The notes beneath the pieces were generated by a model that worked only from the letters and a program-made list of their open reading frames with translations, was not told the origin of the DNA and did not search any database. From an uncultured Bacteroides sp. (GTDB lineage Bacteria; Bacteroidota; Bacteroidia; Bacteroidales; Bacteroidaceae): a stretch of DNA of 40,832 nt. Numbering within the stretch: position 1 is the stretch's first letter; every line of letters begins with the position of its first letter. Positions 8,759-16,788 of the stretch are shown piece by piece. The translations under genes were made by a program, and so were the position numbers. The DNA lies in assembly GCA_905198575.1 (NCBI GenBank), contig CAJKDC010000011.1, positions 1 to 40,832 of the forward strand, given 5' to 3'.

Positions 8759-9319
8759 ATGAATGCCAACAGGAAAGAACAGTTCAAAATAAGGTTTGAG
8801 ACACATTACCCCAGGCTATACCAGATAGCCTTCGGGTATGTGGCCTGCCGCGAGGATGCGGAGGATATTGTGCAGGAGCTTTTTGTGGGTATCCGGAACC
8901 GGGAGGCGGACTTGATGCCGGAAAAAGATTTTGCAGCGTACATCACCACAGCGGTGAAAAACAGCTGTATCTCGTTTCTGCGGAAGAAGCAGGACAGCAC
9001 CGTGTCGATTGACGACCATCCGGCGGCGACCAGTACGCTGCCCGACGAGGAACACGACCCGAGCGCACCGTCGCCCGAGGAGTTGCTGAACGAGGCTCTA
9101 AGCCAGCTGCCGCCCAAGTGCAGGGAGATTTTCCTGATGGCTAAACAGAAGGGCATGAAGTATAAGGAGATTGCCGCAGCGCTGGAGTTGTCGGAAAAGA
9201 CCATCGAAAACCAGATGACGAAGGCCATCAAGTTGCTCCGCGAGTTTGTAAGCCGCCACGGCTCTGTGCTGCTGGTTGTGGCTGTCATTGTTTTATCTGT
9301 CATTGCTAACTGTGAATAA
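8759..9319 (+). CDS. ECF RNA polymerase sigma factor with C-terminal membrane segment
   Basis: Alternative sigma factor of the FecI-like group that works with FecR and a TonB receptor. Region 2 (about 10-75) includes CREDAEDIVQELFVGI, which binds core polymerase and the -10 region; region 4 (about 110-165) includes LPPKCREIFLMAKQKG and the helix-turn-helix YKEIAAALELSEKTIENQM. Total length is 186 aa. The last 18 residues (SVLLVVAVIVLSVIANCE) form a hydrophobic stretch long enough to span a membrane, which would tether the sigma factor. It is followed by fecR after 2 bp. Confidence 0.93.
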   Translation: MNANRKEQFKIRFETHYPRLYQIAFGYVACREDAEDIVQELFVGIRNREADLMPEKDFAAYITTAVKNSCISFLRKKQDSTVSIDDHPAATSTLPDEEHDPSAPSPEELLNEALSQLPPKCREIFLMAKQKGMKYKEIAAALELSEKTIENQMTKAIKLLREFVSRHGSVLLVVAVIVLSVIANCE

Positions 9320-9321
9320 AG

Positions 9322-10281
9322 ATGAAGACTGAAGAATATATCAATAGACTGCTGTCACGGCATTTCTGCGGCGAGGAGCTGACAGCAGAACAGCAGTCCG
9401 TAGTGGACGAGTGGATAGATGCGAACCGGGAAGAGTACCGCAGACTGCAACGGCTGATTGGGAACGCCGGCCGGCAGATTCCCGTAGACTTTGATGCGGC
9501 TGCGGCCTGGAAGCGGATTGAGCCGCAACTGACGGAAAAGCGGGCGATACGCATCCCGTTCTTCCGCCGAGAGAGTACGCTGTTTGCCATAGCTGCTTCA
9601 CTGGTGGTGGCACTGGTAGTGGGAGCGTATTTCCTGACGCTTACCCCGGAAGCAGAATTGCTGCAATTTGCCAATGCCGGACAGGTGGAAAAGGTCATCT
9701 GGCTGCCCGACAGCTCGCAGGTGAAGCTGGCACCCGATGCACGGCTTACATTCCGCAACGGGGAGGTGCGACAGGCGCAACTGGAGGGGAAGGCTTTCTT
9801 CCATGTGAAGAAGCAGCACGGGAAACCGTTCCACGTGTCTACACTGCACTTGCAGGTGGAGGTGCTGGGGACTTCGTTCCTCGTGAATGCCTCGCCCGAA
9901 GAAGTGCCGGGGGTTTATGTGGAGACGGGCAAGGTAAAAGTGTCGGCGCAGGAGCGTGACGTCATCTTGCAGGCCAGTCAGATGGTGGAGGTAACGGGAC
10001 ACGACTTGCAGGTGGAACCAATTGAACAGCCGTACCGTTATTTTGGTGTGGAGGACCGCGAGCTGGTGTTCAAGAATACGCCCCTCCAGGAGGTGACTGC
10101 CGAGGTGGAGAAGTACACCGGCGTACGCATTGAGCTGGGCCCGGGTTTCGAAAAGACGGCCGTAACCACGCGTATCCGTACGCTTGAAGCAGAGAGCATC
10201 GCTACCGAGCTGGCGTTTCTGTGCGGATGCCGCTGCGACACGCTGACTGCCGGCAAGGCCTACAGACTTTATTTCCCTTAA
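9322..10281 (+). CDS. FecR-family anti-sigma factor
   Basis: Inner-membrane regulator that holds or activates the sigma factor encoded just upstream and senses the receptor through its periplasmic domain. Cytoplasmic N-terminal part about 1-85 (with ELTAEQQSVVDEWI), one transmembrane segment about 86-106 (LFAIAASLVVALVVGAYFL), then the FecR domain (about 115-210, LPDSSQVKLAPDARLTF, EGKAFFHV, VLGTSFLVN) and a C-terminal domain (DUF4974 type) ending AYRLYFP. 319 aa is the normal length. The start is 2 bp after the sigma stop, which implies co-translation. Confidence 0.93.
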   Translation: MKTEEYINRLLSRHFCGEELTAEQQSVVDEWIDANREEYRRLQRLIGNAGRQIPVDFDAAAAWKRIEPQLTEKRAIRIPFFRRESTLFAIAASLVVALVVGAYFLTLTPEAELLQFANAGQVEKVIWLPDSSQVKLAPDARLTFRNGEVRQAQLEGKAFFHVKKQHGKPFHVSTLHLQVEVLGTSFLVNASPEEVPGVYVETGKVKVSAQERDVILQASQMVEVTGHDLQVEPIEQPYRYFGVEDRELVFKNTPLQEVTAEVEKYTGVRIELGPGFEKTAVTTRIRTLEAESIATELAFLCGCRCDTLTAGKAYRLYFP

Positions 10282-10308
10282 CCTGTATCTTTTTTAACTG
10301 ATTATATA

Positions 10309-12747
10309 ATGAACAGAAGGTACCTGACCGGATATTTCTTTCTGTTTTTCCTGCTGGGGGGCTTACCGGCCACAGCCCAGCAGAAAAACGGAGAAGTGCA
10401 CAACGTAGCAGAGGAGCTGATCACAGTGGACGGCTCTTCTGCTACGTTGGCGTGCTGGCTGGAGCGCATCGAGCGTGAGAAACAGCTGACGCTTGCCTAT
10501 AATGCGTCGCTGCTGGACCTGGAACGGGTTTGCCATATTGCCCGTCCGGGTACGCTCACGGTGAAGGCGCTGCTCGGCGAGTTGTTCCGGGAGTACCAGA
10601 TGAAGGTGTTGCCGACAGCCGGAAGGAAGCTGGTGCTGCAGCTCATCCCGCGGCAGACGTACCAGCTGTCGGGCACGGCGAAGGAGGCAGAGAGCGGCGA
10701 ACGGCTGTACGGTGCAGTGGTGTCGCTGGAGGACGGATACGGCAACCGCTCGTTTGCGATGACGGACGACAACGGACTGTTCGGCATGGAGGTGCCCGAG
10801 GGGACGTACCGCATGCGTATTTCGTACATGGGCTATACGCCTCTGCAACAGGAGCAACTGAGTATTCAGACCGACCGCACGCTGCATGCATCCCTGAAGC
10901 CGATGTCGTTCGAAATGCAGGGGGTGACGGTGAAAGCACGCCGTGCGGCCAACGAGCTGGATGCGCTGGTACCGTCCAACCATCTGGCCATGAGCAGCAA
11001 CGACCTGTTTTCGCAAATCTGGATTCTACCGGGTGTAGCGGGGGTACCTACGCAATTTAACTTTCAGGTGGATGGTGGAAATACCGACGAGAATCTGCTG
11101 CTGGTGGACGGGGTGCCGGTCATTCATGCCGGACATATCAATCCGCAACTGCCCACCTTCAACGGGGATGCCATCAAGAGTATGACTTTTCACAAGGGGT
11201 TCTTCCCTACCCGTCTGGAGGGCAAGCTGTCATCGGTAACGGAAGTCAAGCTCAAGGAAGGAAATCTGCAGGAACACCAGCGCACGCTGACGCTGGATAT
11301 GCCGGCAGCCTCAGCCACGCTGGAGGGACCGATTATCCGCAATAAGATGTCGTATGTGGTGAGCCTGCGCCGCAGCTGGCTGGATTTTTTCGACAGTCTG
11401 CTGTCGTAAGAGGAACGCCTCAACCATGCCTCGTACGACTATACGGCCAAAGTGGTGTACAACACCAGCGAGAGCAGTTCGCTGCAACTGCTGACTTACG
11501 GCTCGCGCGACAATTACCTGTGGCCGGACGAGAACGGCAAGGAGTATACGGGCCTGCGCTGGGACAACCAGATTTATCAAGCGGCCTATCATACCCGTCT
11601 GGGAAAGGTGGAAAGCCGCACGGCGGTCTATTATACCTCGCACCTCAACCGGGCCGATGCCAGTCTGCTGGGCATAGCCGAAGAGGGTTATGTACATAAC
11701 AATATCCGCACAGTCAATGCCTCGGCAGAGTTCGGTATCCGTCCTGACGACCAGTACCAGGCACACTGGGGTGCCCGCTATACGCACGAGGCATACGAGT
11801 GGACCGTGCCCGAAGATGCCTCGCGCATGCGCCGTGAGCCGGTGCATCAGTTCTCGCTGTTCTACGATAACGACCTGCGCATTGCCCGCCACCTGTATGC
11901 ACAGGTGGGTGTGCACTTTGTGGGGTATCTGCCGCAGAAGCATGAGCATTATTACAGCATCCAGCCGCGTTTCTCGCTGCGTTATATGCCTTCCGAGCGG
12001 AATCTGTTCTACCTCAACTTCTCGAAGATGGAGCAATTCTATCATTACCTGCGCATGGACAACCTCTCTTTTCCCACCGACTTCCGCATGCCCAGCATCG
12101 AAGGCTACAAGCCGCGCTCGTCCGAACATTACGAGGCGGGATGGAAGCATTTCTTTGGCAACGGTCGCATGGAGCTGTCGGCTCACTACAAGACGCGACG
12201 GAACGTGCTGGCTTTCCGACCGGAGTTCTTCATGGAGGATTACGACTGGAACAACTATATCATGGCGGGCGACGGCAACAGCTATGGGGTGAAACTCAGC
12301 GTGCAGGCAGAATGGCCGCGCTGGACAGCCCAGACTTCCTATGGCTATATCCGAAGTTGGGAGTGGTTCGACGATTACCAGTCCGGCAAACGGATTCCTT
12401 CGGTCTACGACATTCCGCACCGCCTGAACGGAGCGCTCTCCTACAAGTTGGGAACACGCTCGACAGTAACGCTGGGAGGTATGCTCAGCTCGGGAAGGGT
12501 GAAAGATGCCGACGAAGACTTCGGTCCGCTGCCCGAAAACAGCTTCCGCGGCAACCGTGAGGTGATGCGATACCGGGTGGATGCCGGATATACGTACAAG
12601 CGGGATTTCGGCGGCAAGCTCCTGCTGCTGCGGGCCGGACTGTACAACATTGTGGGCAATCCGCCGGAAGAAGAAATTCTGGATTTCTATTCCGTACACT
12701 GGCACCGCCACTGTATGCCTTATGCCGGAGTGAGCTTTAAGTTCTGA
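10309..12747 (+). pseudogene. TonB-dependent receptor with STN domain, split by an in-frame TAA
   Basis: Outer-membrane transporter that would signal substrate binding to FecR. From the N-terminus: signal peptide (to about 24), STN secretin/TonB short domain (about 35-100), carboxypeptidase-regulatory-like domain (about 115-190), plug (about 205-310) and barrel. The ATG-initiated frame stops at TAA 11407-11409 after WLDFFDSLLS, but the same frame continues at once with EERLNHASYDYTAKVVYN and runs intact to TGA 12747, ending in the barrel signature AGVSFKF. Length including the stop (about 812 codons) suits a full receptor, so a single substitution (for example GAA to TAA) explains it. The truncated product keeps STN and plug but cannot form a barrel. 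Gene order OMP-sigma-FecR-receptor marks it as the sensor of this ECF system. Confidence 0.85.
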
Positions 12748-12845
12748 ACTTGCACAACTGGCGGTGTATGTATTTTTTCATTTCTGCATTTCATTTTTAG
12801 AACTGTTTTCCGTACATTCGCACATAACAAAAAACCTGAAACATT

Positions 12846-13343
12846 ATGATACACATTGTAAAAGCGACTACGGAAGACATTCTTGTCATCCGCCAACTGG
12901 CCGAACAGGCCTTTCCCGACACTTACCGCGAAATTCTCAGTCCGGAACAGATTGACTACATGATGGAATGGATGTACTCTGCCGAAAGTCTGCACCGGCA
13001 GATGGAAGAAGAAGGCCATACCTATTATATCGCCCGTGTGGACGGAGAGCCCGTCGGCTACGTGTCCATCCGTCAGGAAGGCGAGCATACCTTCCATCTC
13101 GAGAAAATCTATATTTTGGCTACCTATAAGGGACGCCATCTGGGCCGCATGCTGTTCGAACAGGCACAGAAAGCCATCAAGGAACTGCATCCGGGTCCCT
13201 GCACCATGCAACTCAACGTCAACCGCCACAATCCCGCGCTGGGCTTTTACAAGCACATGGGCATGAAAAAGGCCGACGAGGGAGACTTCCCCATCGGCCA
13301 GGGTTATTACATGAACGATTATATCATGTCCATCGATCTCTGA
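12846..13343 (+). CDS. GNAT-family N-acetyltransferase
   Basis: Transfers an acyl group from acyl-CoA to an unidentified amine. Its 165 aa are typical. The CoA-binding motif A is visible as LEKIYILATYKGRHLGRMLFEQA (a variant of R/Q-x-x-G-x-G/A), followed by the strand LNVNRHNPALGFYKHMGM, the usual motif B. The 98-bp gap upstream has a -7-like TACATTCG at 12813-12820. Its 3' end overlaps the convergent ogt gene by 20 bp. Ribosomal-protein or small-molecule acetylation cannot be told apart. Confidence 0.9.
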   Translation: MIHIVKATTEDILVIRQLAEQAFPDTYREILSPEQIDYMMEWMYSAESLHRQMEEEGHTYYIARVDGEPVGYVSIRQEGEHTFHLEKIYILATYKGRHLGRMLFEQAQKAIKELHPGPCTMQLNVNRHNPALGFYKHMGMKKADEGDFPIGQGYYMNDYIMSIDL

Positions 13344-13827
13344 CATTTTTGTCTGTCAGCACATCGGCAAAGAGGTCGCGTCCTTCCAGCTGCAGCAACC
13401 ACTGCTTCCAGCGTATGCCAGCCGCAAAACCGCCCAGCTTGCCCCGCACGCAGATAACGCGGTGACAAGGGGTAATCAGCATCAGCGGATTGCGGTGTGC
13501 TGCCAGTCCTACGGCACGGGCTGCACGCGGATGCCCTATCTGCCGGGCAATCTCGCCGTAAGTACGCGTTTCACCGTATGGAATCTGCCGCAAGGCCTCC
13601 CACACACGTTCCTGAAAAGGCGTGCCGTGGCAGGCAAACGGCAAGTCCAGCCTGCGGAGTTTTCCTTCAAAATAAGCCTCGAACTGACGGCACGCTTCAT
13701 CCAGCACGGCATTGCTGCCGCAGACAGCCCCTTCGGGCGGTTGAGCTGCACTTACAGCCACCAGCCTGCCCTGCTCCTCACAGAGCATCAGTTGTCCGGC
13801 TTGCGTGTCCATCGTCGTATAGGTCAT
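13324..13827 (-). CDS. ogt: methylated-DNA--protein-cysteine methyltransferase
   Basis: Suicide repair protein that removes alkyl groups from O6-alkylguanine. The active-site motif PCHRVI has Cys121 as the methyl acceptor; the helix-turn-helix (GETRTYGEIARQIGHPRAARAVG) and the asparagine hinge (HRNP) are present. I chose ATG 13827 because a strong GGAGG lies 7 bases upstream; a TTG at 13842 also opens the frame. That ribosome-binding site lies within the last codons of the PNGase-like gene, whose stop is only 2 bp away, so the two genes are translationally coupled. 167 aa. The C-terminal end overlaps the convergent GNAT gene by 20 bp. Confidence 0.94.
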   Translation of the reverse strand: MTYTTMDTQAGQLMLCEEQGRLVAVSAAQPPEGAVCGSNAVLDEACRQFEAYFEGKLRRLDLPFACHGTPFQERVWEALRQIPYGETRTYGEIARQIGHPRAARAVGLAAHRNPLMLITPCHRVICVRGKLGGFAAGIRWKQWLLQLEGRDLFADVLTDKNVRDRWT

Positions 13828-13829
13828 AT

Positions 13830-15074
13830 TTATTCCTCCCAAACCAGATAAGATGAAACCAGCCAGTGGTTCAGCTCGTTACCGTTCACAGGCTGTGCTT
13901 CCGGAATACTTACATTCAACGTATGCTTACCGGCCTTCAGGTCGCCCAGTTCCACGGTTTCGGGAGCTACGTCACTACCCGGGCACCAGTTGGAGCGGCT
14001 CAAGTCGGACGAACCCAGCGGTTCTTCCACCATCTTTTCCTGATAGCCATCCTTACCTATATACGAAGCCAGACGCTTGATGAGCCATACACCTGTTCCG
14101 GGGTTGTAACGGCGGAACGAAGCACAGTCTTCGCGCCACGGGATGAAGTTGAGCACTTCCTTGCCGTCTACGCTCACGATGTTGCGCTTCTGCACAAACT
14201 CATCGCCGCCGCTGTGTCCGCCATGACCGGTTACGATGTATTTCAGGCGCACGTTGCGTGCATCCTTCGGCAATTCAAATTCCACGGGCACATCCTTGCG
14301 GGCAAAGATATCGGGGTATGACTGGCCGATATAATACACCGTATTGAGCAGCGGAGTAACCTGCTGTTTCGGCAGCGCATCGCACGTAATGGTGCTTTCC
14401 TTCACCTTCAGGTCCAGACTTACTACATAGCCTTCCGGTGTCCAGGTGTCGATGAAGATACCCACGTATGCCTCTCCTTCGAGAGCCGCATAAAGGTCGG
14501 TTATATCCTGTTCCCACACCACATTCTCGGCCCACTTGTCGATGTACACCGGTTTACGCTTGGTACCGATTTCGTTGCCGGCCTTGCTGTAGTATCCCAC
14601 ACCGAACGGAGTCATGAAACGCATCAGCTCGATGGTAGGCTTGTAGTCCGCACCCGGAACAATACCTATCATATTTTCATAACGTGTACTGTCAACAGCA
14701 GGGAATTTGGCCTTGCCCTGTGCAATGCTCAGCAGGTTCACAGCCGATGATTTGGGCAGCACGAAGCAAGAGCCCGACTTGTCCCAGCGGTCGCCGTTGG
14801 AAGCAAGTGTAAGACGCAGACTTACCGACACATTGCGCTGGTAAGTCGGCAGGGTGATTTTCTTCAGAATAATACGTCCGTTCACCAGGTGCATCACACT
14901 GTCCTTATCGGCAGGTGTGAAGTTGGCAAATGAATCGGGACGGAAACAAACAGGAGTATTGTCGAATATCTTCAACTCAGTATCGCCCATGGCAGGGAGT
15001 TCTTTATGCCCGCACGATGAAAGCGTAAAAGCGAAGGCAAACAACAACGAAAGGGTTTTAGTAAAGTAATGCAT
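13830..15074 (-). CDS. PNGase F-like peptide-N-glycosidase lipoprotein
   Basis: Resembles the flavobacterial enzyme PNGase F (N- and C-terminal PNGaseF domains), which cleaves N-glycans from asparagine. 414 aa with a lipoprotein signal (LSSC, Cys21), so it is anchored in a membrane rather than secreted free. C-terminal hallmarks are VTGHGGHSGGDEFVQK, LNFIPWREDCASFRRYNP and SRSNWCPGSDVAPE, matching the conserved WR..C and WCPGS core of this family. I could not assign the catalytic Asp/Glu residues with certainty. It is coupled to ogt downstream; the two functions have no evident link. A role in host glycoprotein foraging is inferred. Confidence 0.8.
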   Translation of the reverse strand: MHYFTKTLSLLFAFAFTLSSCGHKELPAMGDTELKIFDNTPVCFRPDSFANFTPADKDSVMHLVNGRIILKKITLPTYQRNVSVSLRLTLASNGDRWDKSGSCFVLPKSSAVNLLSIAQGKAKFPAVDSTRYENMIGIVPGADYKPTIELMRFMTPFGVGYYSKAGNEIGTKRKPVYIDKWAENVVWEQDITDLYAALEGEAYVGIFIDTWTPEGYVVSLDLKVKESTITCDALPKQQVTPLLNTVYYIGQSYPDIFARKDVPVEFELPKDARNVRLKYIVTGHGGHSGGDEFVQKRNIVSVDGKEVLNFIPWREDCASFRRYNPGTGVWLIKRLASYIGKDGYQEKMVEEPLGSSDLSRSNWCPGSDVAPETVELGDLKAGKHTLNVSIPEAQPVNGNELNHWLVSSYLVWEE

Positions 15075-15102
15075 GCTTGTTATTTAGGGTTTAAATTATA
15101 TT

Positions 15103-15126
15103 AAGGGGACGATTCCTCGCCCCCTT
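15103..15126 (-). terminator. stable hairpin between DUF4301 and the PNGase-like gene
   Basis: On the minus strand the sequence AAGGGGGCGA-GGAA-TCGTCCCCTT folds into a 10-bp stem (one G-U pair) closed by a GNRA tetraloop. It lies 24 bp after the DUF4301 stop and 28 bp before the PNGase-like ATG. The following bases (AATATAATTT) are only partly U-rich, so it may be an inefficient terminator, an RNA-stability element or an attenuator. Confidence 0.45.
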
Positions 15127-15149
15127 CTCTACTTTTATCAATCAAAAGA

Positions 15150-16667
15150 TTATTGATGCTGCTCACGCAACAGGTCGTTCACGGTCTTCACCGGATTGAA
15201 AGTAGACAGAGGCACTTCTACGAATACAGTGCTCCAGTCGCTCATCGAACCGTTCCACAAGCCCGGCAATTCAAGCGCCTTCAGGTCTTTACCGTTCTTT
15301 GATTTGTAAGAGATGAAGCCGGTAGCCTTATCTACATAGTTCACAAGGTTGAACTTGTTGCCTTTATAGTCGCGCACGGCACAAACCAAATCCACCGGAT
15401 TGAAGTGAGTACCCTGTTCGAACATGGCTTTCTTCTCAGCATCCTTCATATCAATCTGAGAGCTTTCCAGAATCTGCAATGAAACAGTACCGTCAGGATT
15501 GTAAGCCAGGAACGGACCACCGCCCGGTTCGCCCACGTTCTTCACCATACCGCAGACACGCATCGGACGATTCAGTTTCTTGCGCAGGTAGATAACCAGG
15601 TCGGCATCTTCCAGATTCTTGATGTCGCTCTTGCGGCACATCAGTTTCTGCTGTACGAAACGGATAATTTCTTCCAGCTGTGTATGGGTGTAATGACCAC
15701 TGTCCAGCAGTTCCAGGTATTCGAAAGCCTTTTTCTGCAATGTAACCAGTACGCCGGCAATCAGTTTCTTGTAAGTTACGGTATCTTCTTTCAGACGGTC
15801 GGGCACCACGTTGTCAATATTCTTGATGAATACCACATCGGCATCCAGGTCGTTCAGGTTTTCAATCAGCGCACCGTGACCACCCGGACGGAACAACAGT
15901 TTGCCGTTGTCGCGGAACGGTTTGTTTTCCATATCAGCAGCCACCGTATCAGTTCTAGGCTTCTGTTCAGAGAAGCTTACATTGTATTCTACACCATATT
16001 TGGCAGCATATACAGCCACTTTTTCTTCAACCAGTTTTTCGAACAGCGCACGGTGTTCGGTAGATACAGTGAAGTGAACGTTCACCTGACCGGTCTTACC
16101 GGCTGCATACAGCGCACCTTCTACCAGATGTTCTTCCAGCGGAGTGCGTACGCCGTCGGCATAACGGTGGAATTTAAGCAAGCCTTTCGGCAGCGCACCG
16201 TAGTTCAGTCCGGCACCTTCCAGCAGGTTAGCCACTACAGCCTTGTAGTTGTGTTCAGACATCAGCGCGTCAATGCTCTTTCCGGTATTGTCCAGACAAG
16301 CTGCGTTCAGGTCATTGTAGAAAGCGAAACTGTGTACGTGGTCGAAGAATTTCTTCTCGAAATCAGTAGTAGGAACATCGTAGTCAGCTCCCAGGAACTC
16401 GAACATATTCTTAAACATGCGGCTGGCAGCGCCCGAAGCCGGAACAAATTTCACAATCTTCTTGTCGCCCTGCATGTAAGCATCCCATGCCTGCATGTAC
16501 TGCTGCTGTTCGGCAGCATCAGGATTTAAAATGCCGTTGCCGATAGATGCAGCGGCCGAAAGTTTAAGGAATGGGAAACCTTTTTCAAAGCACGCCAGCT
16601 GTTCGGCGATCTGAGCTTCGGAGATGCCTTTCTTGGCCAAAAGCTCTTTGTCTTCGTGTGTTAACAT
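15150..16667 (-). CDS. DUF4301 family protein
   Basis: 505 aa from ATG 16667 (MLTHEDKELLAKKGIS), the start typical of this Bacteroidetes family; extending further upstream would run into non-conserved sequence. The region KIVKFVPASGAASRMFKNM and the later FRPGGHGALIENLNDLDADVVFIKNIDN resemble nucleotide-sugar pyrophosphorylase-like cores, and GGGPFLA is a further conserved patch. The biochemical function is unknown; a nucleotidyltransferase-like fold is an inference. It is divergent from the rel gene, with 121 bp between starts. Confidence 0.88.
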   Translation of the reverse strand: MLTHEDKELLAKKGISEAQIAEQLACFEKGFPFLKLSAAASIGNGILNPDAAEQQQYMQAWDAYMQGDKKIVKFVPASGAASRMFKNMFEFLGADYDVPTTDFEKKFFDHVHSFAFYNDLNAACLDNTGKSIDALMSEHNYKAVVANLLEGAGLNYGALPKGLLKFHRYADGVRTPLEEHLVEGALYAAGKTGQVNVHFTVSTEHRALFEKLVEEKVAVYAAKYGVEYNVSFSEQKPRTDTVAADMENKPFRDNGKLLFRPGGHGALIENLNDLDADVVFIKNIDNVVPDRLKEDTVTYKKLIAGVLVTLQKKAFEYLELLDSGHYTHTQLEEIIRFVQQKLMCRKSDIKNLEDADLVIYLRKKLNRPMRVCGMVKNVGEPGGGPFLAYNPDGTVSLQILESSQIDMKDAEKKAMFEQGTHFNPVDLVCAVRDYKGNKFNLVNYVDKATGFISYKSKNGKDLKALELPGLWNGSMSDWSTVFVEVPLSTFNPVKTVNDLLREQHQ

Positions 16668-16788
16668 AAGTAGTTTATTTAAATGATTAATGTCATTGTT
16701 TTGTCCCAAAATTATAAAAAAAAGCCGAAGTATTCCCAATAAAAAAGAAAAAAAACTATCTTTACACGGAAGTAAAAAGATTCAGAGT

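Noticed and set aside
6264..11409. Reassigned TAA codon explaining both interrupted genes
   Set aside because: Many intact genes here end at TAA with no coding continuation (for example cas2, the sulfatase, dgkA), so TAA is a normal stop.
11311..12711. 466-codon open frame on the minus strand
   Set aside because: Lies antisense to the TonB receptor barrel, is rich in His/Arg/Val as expected from reverse reading of GC-rich coding sequence, and has no recognisable domain.
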